The position numbers and the translations under genes were made by a program. 64,000 nt of DNA, from positions 1 to 64,000 of the forward strand of contig JAPYMA010000467.1 of assembly GCA_035041965.1 (NCBI GenBank). Direction: 5' to 3'. How positions within the stretch are numbered: position 1 is the first letter of the stretch; the number at the start of each line of letters is the position of its first letter. Of the stretch, positions 12,345-28,104 are shown piece after piece. A model generated the notes under the pieces. That model had not been told where the DNA came from. It made no database searches and saw only the letters and a list, made by a program, of their open reading frames with translations. Origin of the DNA: Anisakis pegreffii. Its lineage: Eukaryota > Nematoda > Chromadorea > Rhabditida > Anisakidae.

Positions 12345-14116
12345 TGTAACTTAGTATCGTACTATCTTGATTTCCTCGACAATTTGAAGATGAGAGAACA
12401 CGAACCAGTCAGGAGTATGAGATTGCCCGGCCCGGCTGAGACAAGAATTATCGGAGCACGCCAGGAATCATCAACTCAGACCAAGACTTGCTAAGTCCAT
12501 TATCTCCACTTACTTGTATTCCTAATCTGGCCCGACCTGATAATCCTTGCCTCGGCCCGGCCCTGTGATCTGGGCCCGACAATCTGCACCAGTAATTGCA
12601 AAATCTCAACTATTTTTCAATCCCCGGATTGGAAAATGATTATAGGTGGAATGCAAAGCAATGGTGATGATGGAATAGTGATGATACTAAGAAATTTTTC
12701 TTCACTGCTTTCTGAAATAAAGAAGTCTAAGTCGGCGCTAATATGTAATCATTTAGCCATTTATTCCGCCCGGGGTGGCAAACAACAAACATTACTGAAC
12801 ACGAATTAAGTGCGAATCATTGACGTGCAATTCAAGATGAGTATCTTACCAGAACTATATGAAATGTGGTTTTCAGAGAATGTCAGGCTATTAAAACAAA
12901 ACCAGAATTTAGACGAATTTCGTACATAACTTAGGCTACCCTTTAGCGAACGCAATATAACCACAGATATTTTGAAATTGGACAGTGACAACATTCAAAC
13001 ACGATAATCAATAAAAATAACGACTAGGATTTGCATAATAAGGACCTGCCGACATATTTAATGGCATAGATGTCTAGAGACCATGGCTATAACTTCGACA
13101 AGCCTAACTCAGGTCTAGGATAATTGCAACTGGGATCGTTGCTTTCAGACTGTTGTTCGTCACAGTTCGTTTCGGTTCGCTTTTTGAGCAAGTTGAACGC
13201 ATATTTACCATTGTGTGCGTGCATTAGATAATGTGTATAACATGATATATGACAATCCCCTGAATTCACCTTAATAAGTAGGATCGTTGATGCTAGCAAC
13301 CGCCTGAACTCTATATGAACTTCGCCCTTGTAGCTTTAGCTTCATTGTGGCCGGAGCGGACCAAGAGGAAAACCTAAGCTTAAGCCTCCATGTGGTGAAT
13401 ATGGTATATTAGTGGTTTCCATTAATTAAATGACATAAAAAAGTGTTTGTGCATTCCTGCTTATGTCGGGAAAGAAGGAGAAGTTTTTAAGCCTAACGTA
13501 GAATGTAAGCGAAGCCTATTGTTAGCATCATTCCAGGCTTAATAGTTGTTTATGGTGGATGATGTAATGCTGCATTGTTCTGAGTGAATCAGAAAGATAA
13601 GGGTTTAATAACCCAGTCATTACAGCAAATTTTAAAGAGCCGTTTAACTGAACGAATAAGAAAGAGAATAGAATACCAGCGGGATATTCAAGCAATAAAA
13701 ATGAGCCAAACGAATCAAGCAAATAAAACATGAAGGATGACATCAGCAGTTGCAGTCAAATGACCGCTAAATAAGTACATCCATTTCTGCATGAACAAGT
13801 GATTGGAAAAGAGATAATTACTCAAAAGAAAAGAGATAATTACTCAAAGAATTATGAAATAACACAACAGGTAAACACTTCAATTTTCGAATGCTATTTC
13901 GTTTAAAAGTCACTGATGCATTCAACAACACAGTATTATCAAAGCACTGAATATGAATTTTTGATGTACCATATTTATTATACAACGTGCCTGAAGTAAC
14001 GAAATTATTAGTGTTCGATACAAAATGAATATCATAACGGTTTCAAAATGGAGACAACATGGCGCAAAGATCATGAAAAGCATTTATAATATGAACATGA
14101 TGAACGATGGCTTGCT
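12345..14116. other. Intergenic region, Aurora kinase 5' side to TSC1 3' side
   Basis: No recognisable exon. It contains a GC-rich patch with repeated GCCCGGCCCGG-like words (12425-12590), a telomere-like word near 13371-13389, and a segment near 13160-13220 that shares words with the repeat at 20635-20690. The Aurora promoter should lie at its left edge. Confidence 0.5.
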
Positions 14117-17100
14117 TTAAAGAGTACCACTCTGAAGACGAGCATCAACTTTATCGAAACTATCTTTACAAGCAGGAGTTGTAACGACAGAAAAATCCGG
14201 ATGGTTAACAGCAATCGTATTGCGGTTAACAGAGCTGTATTTTGCGGATGTACCCGTTTCGACGGGTACACTACATATTGAATGCTTAGCGAACAGTTCC
14301 GGAGGGAAGAATGGAGTGTTATCAGATCCACATCTACAATATCATCATCAGCATCACTCACGATCAGACTGAAGACTAAATTGATCGAACGAAAATTTAG
14401 CATAAGGCATTGAATGAAAAACTTACACAGAACTATCGTAAGAAAGAATTTCATCAGGAACAGAGCTTTTTGGTATTGGCATTGGGTTCGCTTCATGACT
14501 CGATACCGATTTACGATTGTAGAGTAAATTCTAAAGTTGATGAACAGAGCTAATTGCTTCGATAGAACCGTAATGGTTACACCTTCATATTTAAATCAAT
14601 TGATAACAATAAACAAACAATGGCAACAAAATGACTTTACTACCCACCTCGATATGAATATTTAAATCATTTATATGTGCTTGTTGTTTTTGACATACTG
14701 AGAGTAATGATAAAAACTTATGTTGAGCTGCTTCGCTTTGCTGTATGTGCAACTGAAAGTATATATGTAAACAAATTATGTGAATATCAAAAGAATAATA
14801 AACGCACTGTGGCTGCTCTTTCTAACATGACTTTGAGGTCATTCACTCGCTGACGCTCCTGCTTCCATTCGTCCTCGATTTCCATCGTCTTCATTTTGGA
14901 TGCATCTCTCGCATTTCGTTCTCTTCTCAGTTCCATTTTCAATTGCGATATCTCAAACGACAAATACTCAACACTGCTCTTCATCCAAATACACTCAAAA
15001 ACAATAAATACCTGAGCAAGTAACTGCTGATCACTATGTTCAGACACCGTTGATAACTCGATCGCTCGGGCTGTATTCACCGCCTTTGCGTACGTTTCAC
15101 ACTTCAATTTATGGCTTTCGTTATTCATGCAACATACAACATCAATTCACTTCAACTGCCAGTTTTGATTGGATGAAAGACGGAACAAATCGTAAACCTG
15201 GGCAATTTTGTCTTTCAACTGCCGATTGATTGTGAAGGCGTTTTGCAGCTGTGGTTTAATTTGTTGCAGTTCAGTGATCTTGCTCTGTGCTAACGATAAC
15301 TCCACTTCTGCATTCTCACATCTGGAACTTTCATCTTAGTCGCTAAACCTACTCAACTTCCACTCGATATCAGGTATCCAAACGAAATTTCAGCTTGGTC
15401 AGAATCTGATAAAATCGACTTTTTAACATTCCGGAATTGGATATTCCTACTGAACTTCAAAATTATTCGGTCGGACCGAAACTCGTCGTGTTTTAGTGAC
15501 CGAACTTCGGTCAATTACTGTTACTATTACCAAATGCAACCAGTACCTTCTTCGCACTGTATCAAGATCCAACTGCAGTTGTTCATTGACTTCAGACAAC
15601 CTTGTCACTCGATGATCCAATTTATCCAACTCTCTTACGTATTTATCAGACTCCTGGATACCAGATTCGTTTGTTAGATCAGGGATATGATATAAAATAA
15701 TTGGAGGTAAGTTAGAATTAAGATTAAAGAATAACGTTATCAGTAGATTACAACAAACGTAAAAAGGACGAACATGTTGACATCTAAGCAATTGCTCGCG
15801 ATATGCATTCTCGATCTCGTCTCGTTTCTTTCGTTCCGCCATACTTCTCTTCCGAAATTCGGTTAGAGCACTGACGAGTTGTTCTCGTTCCTTAATCAAC
15901 GTAGTAATACAACTATTAAGTCGTTACTCGATGCTGTGATAAAGTATGACGATATGAATAAATGATCTTTAATGAACATACCAACAACGCATTGTGCAAT
16001 GATTTCTGCAGAGATACCTTCTCAGCATCCGATAACTTCTGTTGTTTTATACGACCTTCAATCGAGTACAGCGTTGTTATTTCAAACGAGACGAACTGCT
16101 TTTTGATTGTCACTCTAACGGCTTTCTGAGCATTTTTATCTGGATCAAGATGCCAGGATGTTCTTATCCGCTCCCCCCCCCCCAAAAAAAAAAAAACAAG
16201 CGAAAATCAACCGACCAAAAAGTCTTCTGTTCCTCTCGGCATGTAACAATCGTCCACAGCGTTCATATAACAGATGTTGATTCACCAATGACAAACGTGT
16301 ACTCAGTATATCTCTCTGAAATCACTCATCATTATCCATTAACTAATCTCAAGAAGAACAAACCTGCTTCTCGAAAGATAACCCATGCAAAAAAGCAGTC
16401 ATGTCATCATAAATCTTCGCTGGCAACCGATCAGCTAAACCAAGCTGTTTCAGACAAGAGTGATGTTCAATACATGCTTCCATATAACTACGTCGTGTCT
16501 TCTCATGCTCCTCATTCAATTCCATATCAATACCTTCTTCATCTGCAACTTTCTTACGTGTCATATCAAATTATTGACCAATTAACCAATAAGTATACAT
16601 ACCAATATTACCAAATGGAACACTTCTGAGAAACGCCAAATACGGGAAATCTTTTTTTATTGCTGAATTGATTTGAGATGCAGTTAGGAGTGACGGTTTG
16701 GGTATTGATTTGTTGTTTTGGATTGCAGAGGTGTTGATCTGACTGTGAATTGATTCACATAAATTTGGACATGATGAGACACGATGTCTGAAAACGGTAT
16801 TTGATAATAAGGCAATATGCTGACACAAAAAAAGATATAATGCTGAACAAGATTATACATACAAGGTAAAACATCGATTGTTGCGTGCAGGTGGGTGTGA
16901 GTAGACTAGATCGGTGATAAGCATCGGTGGGGGGCATTCGGACGTGAAGCGTTGCCGGTTGACGACACGGAAGAATGATGACACCGAGAAGCGCTGTTCG
17001 TTGGCAGTCGTTGTTGCTTCACGATTCTTCTTCTCTGCTGAGAGCCTCTGTTCAGTCAAAAACACATCGTTCTTTTCTCTCTGATCCTTGAACATTTTCA

Positions 17101-20100
17101 TTCTTAATAGTCTTATCATCAATCAACAACCAGAAATAAATCAAGCACCTCATCCTCCTGCATTCCATCTGCACGTCCATTCTTCCTATCACCTTCATAT
17201 CGCTGCACATCAGCACAGCAACATGAACGAATGCTCTTTTCATCGCTCAATCCCTGCATCAACTCTCCGCTATCCAAATCATTCTCGACATGTACAGTAC
17301 TCGATGTATCATTCAGTAGATCACCGTTCAGAACTGACTTCTCATCATTATCAAATTCATCATCGAGTATCTTTTTACTACCAGTCAGCGTTATTGTCGG
17401 TGTTATTGTTGTGGACGCACGATCGGTGCTTGTTCGATAAGAGAGTGTTGATGATGGAGACAAACATATATCAGTCGCATCTAGTGCTTCTTCCACCTGA
17501 CTGGCCTCAAATCGAGTGTTCATTCCAGACTTATTTCATCAATCAATTCTTCAATATAATTAGGCAATGCTAAGTCATTAATACTGTTAAAAACTATAAT
17601 TCCTTCATTACATCTTCACTGAACACCACCAATCAGCAACGCATCCAACACCCACCTCACTGTCCCTCCGAGTTATCTCAGCCTTTGCGTTGATTACCTC
17701 TATGTTCTCTTCTGAATCTTCCTCCTTCGTTCCGGCTAGAATGTTCTCAATCGATAAAGCGGATCGACGATCACGTTGCTCAGCACCTCGATCATGAGCA
17801 TCATTACAACGTTCTTTCATTTCTGATGCCCTCTTTAATTAATAATCATTATTTACAAACAACTTCTATATCATAAACTAACTGATCTACCACGGAATAT
17901 ATCCGTGAACTTTTGTCCAAATGAGGAGTGTCTTGTGGAAGGACGTTGTCTTAGTTCATCTGAAGCAGCTGTCGAACGACGTGAGCTAACGCTACCGGGT
18001 ACTGCAACAACAATATATAAACCTATTTAGTTGATAGATACAAATATAATCACAACTAACATATAGTACTATTGGAGATGGTGTTGGGTCTATGCACCAA
18101 AGGTGTTGCACATCTTGTTTCTGGGGGCGTCTCGATACCTAAATTGATACTCGGACTCCACACATCCACATCCATATCCCAATTACTAGCATTTGATTCT
18201 GGAAACGGTTTGATGATCACAAAAAAAAAGATTCGTGAGATGAGTTATGAAAGGATAAATCAAAATATGACTGGTATTAGTGTTAGATGATGAGCATATG
18301 GAGTGAGTAGATGACGAAAACAAAGAGCTTTCCGAGGTGCGATGGTAGTCAACTGGGTGCATTATCGACGAACTTTTTGCAGAACGGCTCAGCGAAAGAT
18401 GAGTATGCTTGGCTGGAATGAAATGAGTAATATGAGTTACTGCTCGGAATGGACGATAATTTATAAAGTTGCTACATTATATTACATCACCAACAACCTA
18501 CATTGAAGACTGAGTGGCACAACGGTCGGTCTTACTAAGACATGTCTGCAATCAGCAACGAAGTCATGTGCTTCACGCTGTGACCACCGATTGCGATCCA
18601 ACTCCTATAAACATGTGCATTTCGAATGAGAAAAAATCTACTTCTAATTTAGATGAATATCATGATAAAATGTGGTCACAAGCCTGATCAGCATTCATTT
18701 TGAAAAGCTGAGGATGGAACTTAACGCAACACATCACTGGTTCGAGTATTGTGAATGCTCGTCTTTCACGACTTTTTAGATAATGCTCTCTGAAATTTGG
18801 TATGTATATCAATTATCACACTGAATAATAAAAAAGAACTATTGGTAGTATAAAGTAGCAATCATTTGGTGATATGCACTGAATCGATGGTTACGACTGA
18901 CAAGAGCGTGAGAAGTTTGGTAACCTGAGGAAGTTAAGTAGATTGGTGGGGTAGATGCCATATAAAAGGATGAAATACTGGGTGATGGCTGAATAGAGGT
19001 GTGATACGTAAACATCTTCGATCTGGTGTGAATAGTCACTTTTGAATTTGTCGGCTGCTTTTTTACGTTTGTAGAGAAATGAAGAAGAAGAAAGGAGTAT
19101 TGTGAAGAGCTCATGAAGTGTAGGCTTTTTGAGTGCTGAACAGTAGGGTAGCAGAGAGGATATGAACAGGAGTCCAGCAACCACGACCACTGCATTACTG
19201 GGTGACTGCAATTTGACGTTTGTTGAGAAGTGAGACTAGAAAATTTCGAAATCCGAAAATCGCGCACTATGGCACCTAAGGCAAGAAATGGCAAGTGCAT
19301 AGTTTATAGATCTTTTACGGATCCACCAGTTGATAAACATCACGTACTTGAAACGATCGAACAATTTATGTTCTGTGAACGACTCACATTCATATGTTTC
19401 AGTAAAGAGCCGAATAATGAATGATCGATTAATTTCGACAACCAACTCGGTGCTTTTTGAACGATCTGACCTAACAAAACGATAGTTCCAAGCACGTTCC
19501 CGTCCATGAATTCTTGAATATAGTTGCATAAATCCTGGAAATGGATAAACATAAGCAAAGGCCTTCTTACTGCAACAAAAATGCATGTTGACGTATGATT
19601 TGATTCGATGTAGATTTTTGTGTCTGCTATTCAATGGTCTTATTCAAAATGTCCACCTGATAAATGAAGGCATCAAAATATTGAGTTCGAAAAATAAACC
19701 CTTTTGGTCACCTTATAAGTAAGGCGGAAAAAAGGAAGGTAATTTTGTCTTTTAGGTTGGTAAAATCAAAACGGCATTTCGTTCATACTCGCAGTTGAAT
19801 ATGTTACTTAAAGCACAGCAAGAAATGTTCGCACGAACGAAATGTTGTTGTAATTCAACCAACCTGAAATACAACATTACCAAAAGGAACGACAGACAGA
19901 TAGATGAGTGAGCATACAGTATCATATGGTTCCTTCACTCGGCACAATAAATCAAGTACGATTGCAGATTGTGTTTTGGAATAATACTGCACTAAATGTC
20001 GAACTGCTTCTCCTAAAACGAGTATTTCATTTGAATATAACTATTTGAAACGTAGAAAAACTTGAGATTTTTGCGGAATTTAGTATTTATAGAGTGGAAT

Positions 20101-20269
20101 AGTGATTAGCAAACGATGGACCTTGATCGATAAGACTCCGAAGTGCTTCTCGTGAATTCTCGGATACTTTAGAATCAACCGACTCCGAATATTGGATCAA
20201 TTTTCTGATGTCTGCCTTCGTTCTATTACTCATTTTAGTGGTCTCACTTCCTGTTAACCTCATATACAT
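14117..20269 (-). CDS. TSC1: Hamartin (TSC1) homologue
   Basis: Large minus-strand gene with more than 15 exons. Hamartin scaffolds the TSC1-TSC2-TBC1D7 complex, whose TSC2 subunit is the GAP for Rheb and so restrains TORC1. The N-terminal helical-repeat domain reads in the family order: VRHLVQYYSKTQSAIVLDLL (about 20000), IVLLGQIVQKAPSWLSKL (about 19450), LYGIYPTNLLNFLR (about 18940; compare hamartin YGMYPCNF.SFLR), VMCCVKFHPQL, RNRWSQREAHDFVADC (about 18570), then VWSPSINLGIETPPET (about 18130), matching hamartin WSPS....TPP. A Ser/Thr- and acidic-rich linker follows (18000-17100), then a long coiled coil (about 16400-14660) and a short tail ending at TAA 14117. The start ATG at 20269 is the first in frame; an ATG 12 codons later is possible. 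Some middle exon borders are approximate. Neighbour genes give no functional link. Confidence 0.86.
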
Positions 20270-20842
20270 TCTTCCATTGCACTTCAAATAGTCGCAAATA
20301 TTAGATTAGCACCTCACAAAGAATCCTGCTACGAAATCCAGTTAAAATTTCAAAATTATGTCATCAAAATTACAGTTCTACTCAATCGCGGATAATCGGA
20401 AAACATTGCCACCTCGTTCCCAAACTGTGATTCACAATTAACCACGCCGGTCGAATGGTCGATCTCTATCTCCGTACCATGTAGTTTTCTCACAGCGTAG
20501 AAGTGGTTATTTAAACGAGTCTACGACAATTTGCTTCGCGATAAGTGCCACTCCGACAATATGCGAGTGCCCCATTATTGAATAGCATGGTGCCTTTTGT
20601 CGTAGATGCATTTGTCGGTCACCCATTCAAACTCCTGGTTCGTTTCGGTTCGATTAAAGCATGTTCACCATTTTGAGCGCATATTGCGTAGTAATGATGG
20701 GATCCAATCGACAGTCGGTCAGAAAAGTCCAACAATTTCGGTCGGATTCCTACCGATCAAAACTTCGCTCAGATCCCACTACTGCTGCATACTGTCGGTC
20801 GGAAAACTCAGACGGTTGGATTTCGACCGAATAGTTTGGAAG

Positions 20843-21052
20843 GGGTCTACGACAATTGACCAAGCGACATCTGCCAACACGATGTTTCGCCAAAAAAGTC
20901 GGTCACACAAACTTCGTTTGGGTTCGCAGTGCGAACGCTTAGGCATACGCTGAGGCTACGCTTACGTTCAACCTAGACGAAGTTTGTGTGACCGACTTTT
21001 TTTGGCGAAACATCGTGTTGGCAGATGTCGCTTGGTCAATTGTCGTGTTCCC
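20843..21052. mobile_element. Foldback MITE, Mutator-like, with 9-bp target duplication
   Basis: A 210-bp element with arms of about 75 bp, GGGTCTACGACAATTGACC at the left and the inverse of GGGAACACGACAATTGACC at the right, nearly perfect throughout. It is flanked by the direct repeat GTTTGGAAG (20834-20842 and 21053-21061). Long TIRs starting with GGG and a 9-bp target duplication are typical of Mutator-like elements. The unpaired core contains GCTTAGGC-like words. It has no coding capacity, so it is non-autonomous. Confidence 0.85.
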
Positions 21053-21394
21053 GTTTGGAAGTCGGTCGGAATACCAACTGTCGGATTGACGAAATGCCAA
21101 CTCGGTCGAATTCTGACCGACCCATATTTCGCTCGGAACCCATCACTATTACTTACTGTGGTTTAACACACGGCATAGGCTCAGGTTTTTAGCGTAGACT
21201 TGAGCTTAGACCCAAAATGCAACACGCGTCATCCATGGACTGGCTGACGCGTGTTATATTTGTGTTAAGTTATCCCGTCTTTTCCTTGACCTTGCAGATT
21301 TACCCATAAATTACCTTCACAAGTCCCAAGCAAATTATCGCAGTTTAAAAAGTGTGAATTGAGCGGTTGCTCAATAAATGGACCGTATTTACTC

Positions 21395-21420
21395 GGGTCT
21401 ACGACAATTAACCAAGCGAC
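21395..21420. mobile_element. Stub of the foldback MITE
   Basis: The first 26 bases of the MITE terminus (GGGTCTACGACAATTAACC..) end abruptly at GCGACATC and run straight into hAT-like sequence at 21421. The nine bases outside it (TATTTACTC) are nearly the inverse of the right flank of the full copy at 27213-27413 (GAGTAAATG), so the two may derive from one locus. Confidence 0.65.
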
Positions 21421-21664
21421 ATCATGTCATTCGTCCGAATTGCGTCTATTTCCTTAGCTGAACGTCAATGATAGTAAGCAAACAGCAAAGATAACTGCAT
21501 ATACATTAAATGGGAATCATTAAAGTTTGCTTCAAGACGGGCATACTATCAAAATTCACACAAATTGACCTGCTTTGTCAAATCCCGAAATCTCGGGATT
21601 TTTCAGAACTTAAATCCCGGGATCGGGATCAGAACTGTAATCTCGGGATCCCGTGCAAACCCTA
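21421..21664 (-). mobile_element. Truncated hAT-like element (left end only, inverted)
   Basis: This 244-bp piece is the inverse complement of the left part of the elements at 28105 and 30176, from ATCATGTCATTCGTCCGAAT to the terminus CGTGCAAACCCTA. It carries the family's GATCCCGGGAT palindromes. The outside flank is TTCTCGAA, the inverse of TTCGAGAA that flanks the right end at 29328. Confidence 0.8.
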
Positions 21665-22518
21665 TTCTCGAACGAAATCAAATTTCGTTTACTGGATTGC
21701 TTGCAAACATGTAGACCACCATTACATTGCTTTATAATTACGTCGAAATTATCCATATTTTCTTACGAGGAAACGTTATAAATTAAACCACATAGTTCTT
21801 AAATCATCATGATTTTATGCGATTGTTAAATTGTTGATCATTTCATCGGAAGTTTCAACAGTTGTTTGGTGGTCCTCACACCGATTTCAGTTCTCTATCG
21901 TTGCCAACACTTACTGTTAATGGAAGACATTGACTCGAGAAATGTTGATTGGATCTGTCATAAAGATAAGTGACAGATAATAAAGAGATGATTTATTCGA
22001 ACGATTCAACATTCGTTGCCAATAAATGATGGAGTTGTAAAGACGCAATGAAACTAATTAAACAGGTACAATACAGAGCTAATGCCGTTCAATTTCACTG
22101 TGTCAACTTATTCACACCAATATAACAACTCGCACTCTTTTCAGGTTCGGGAGTGTTTTTAAATAGTTCAAAATCATCGGCATCACTCCCTTACATGCCA
22201 TATTTGAAATACACAAATGTATATCTATGTTCAATAAAAATTCGGTGCATCGAATGTAATAACAGCAATCGGTAAAAATGAATTCATAATCAGCATGACA
22301 AGTAAGTAAACATTAATAGGATCAGAGTGGACAAAAAGATTTACAAAAGGCTATCATAACAACAATGTGAACAAAATTGGAAAGATACGTTAGTTTTTTG
22401 CAGTGAGATGGAGTGAGTAACTTGGATAAATTGGATGAGGAATGATAGATTTTTGCTCAGGTGATAACCGTAACCACAGAGTCTTTAATGATCAATTCAA
22501 AAGGAACAATAGCGACGT

Positions 22519-26978
<4,460 letters not shown>

Positions 26979-27422
26979 TAGCGGATGCTAATCAGCTGGA
27001 TAAGAGCGCTCTGATATTAAACATATTTAACAATCGTAACAATTGTTACAAATGTAGCAATCCATCTATACACACAATACAACCGACCTGTCTCAAATGT
27101 GAAAACTTTACGTGTGAACATATGATAAACGTTAAATATGAAAATACTTTGGATGACCGAAACGCATTACTGATTCTTCAGTTATTTACGTGAATTGAGC
27201 GGTTGCCACATAAGGGAACACGACAATTGACCAAGCGACATCTGCCAACACGATGTTTCGCCAAAAAAAGTCGGTCACACAAACTTCGTTCGCGAACGCT
27301 TAGGCTTACGCTGAGGCTACGCTTACGTTGAACCTAGACGAAGTTTGTGTGACCGACTATTTGTGGCGAAACGTCGTGCTGACAGATGTCGCTTGGTTAA
27401 TTGTCGTAGACCCGAGTAAATG
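26979..27422. other. Intergenic stretch upstream of SPD-2
   Basis: About 440 bases between the SPD-2 start and the tandem duplication, holding the second foldback MITE (27213-27413). The promoter of SPD-2 should be here. The word GTGAATTGAGCGGTTGC (27192) recurs at 21355, beside the MITE stub. Confidence 0.6.
27213..27413. mobile_element. Foldback MITE, second copy, opposite orientation
   Basis: A 201-bp copy of the element at 20843-21052, inverted: it starts GGGAACACGACAATTGACC and ends with the inverse of GGGTCTACGACAATT. The arms are still nearly complementary, and the core again contains GCTTAGGCTTACGCTGAGGC. The flanks (GCCACATAA and GAGTAAATG) do not match each other, so the target duplication is lost or the locus was rearranged. 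Confidence 0.85.
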
Positions 27423-27668
27423 TGAATAGCGTGAGAAGGCATCTTTATCTATATCCAATAAATGTGGTAGGAAGAAGTTAATAAAGAAACGTGCGTCTGC
27501 TCGACAATTAGTTATGTTATTGTTTTAAAGAATCTAGCAGAATAAATTTGTCATGAACAGTGGATCGACCGATGAGATGAAGTGAATATGCGGTGTTGAT
27601 TATTTGAGTGAATGAATGTTCAACGATATGGTTTGATACGATATGATGCGATTTTGTGCGATATATAA

Positions 27669-28068
27669 TCAGTCATAAGTTTGCAGTTGTTCGAGTTCAA
27701 TAGATGACCGTTGAGATATATGTGTTGAGGATTGATGAGGATGGTGGTGTGGTTCGATGATACATTTGTATAGCAGTATCAACATGAATATGAACGCAAC
27801 AACACCGAAATAGGATGAATACACAATAAACTGAAATGCATGAATCTGAGCAGAATGAGAACGATGCCAGTGCAAAGCAAATATTAGTGGAAAGGGAGAG
27901 ATGATAAGAAAAAGCAATAAACTGGCCTGAGTGCGAATATCGAGTGCAAATCCGTGTTTATCAGCAACGGCGATCGTGAGAAGAGTCTGCAGAACAAGAG
28001 CCAGAAACGTATTCCATCCGAATACCAATCCATAACTCGCTGAATTCAACTCACATGCTATATTCGCA
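27669..28068 (-). CDS. Extra copy of the SLC19 terminal exon
   Basis: This exon encodes the same roughly 130 residues and stop codon as 29740-30139: GLVFGWNTFLALVLQTLL, then two more membrane segments and a His/Ser-rich cytosolic tail. The TTTCAG acceptor at 28069-28074 is intact. It lies downstream of the complete gene, so it can only be used if splicing skips the nearer copy, giving the same protein with a different 3' end. Otherwise it is a silent remnant. No promoter or 5' exons of its own are present. Confidence 0.85.
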
Positions 28069-28104
28069 CTGAAAGTCGTCGTTTTATTCACGGTTTGTCG
28101 TTAT

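Larger units (their letters stand above)
20270..22518. other. Intergenic transposon cluster between TSC1 and SPD-2
   Basis: About 2.2 kb dominated by inverted repeats. A 210-bp foldback MITE sits inside another repeat whose ends read GTAGTAATGATGGG (20689) and CCCATCACTATTACTTAC (about 21140-21157). Further right are a MITE stub (21395) and a truncated hAT-like piece (21421-21664). A second copy of the GTCTACGACAATT word occurs at 20522. From 21.7 to 22.5 kb I see nothing beyond AT-rich sequence that should include the SPD-2 3' UTR. Confidence 0.7.

Noticed and set aside
16168..16195. Run of C followed by run of A inside TSC1
   Set aside because: A homopolymer pair, likely intronic next to an exon. 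It may be a sequencing-sensitive spot but has no evident function.
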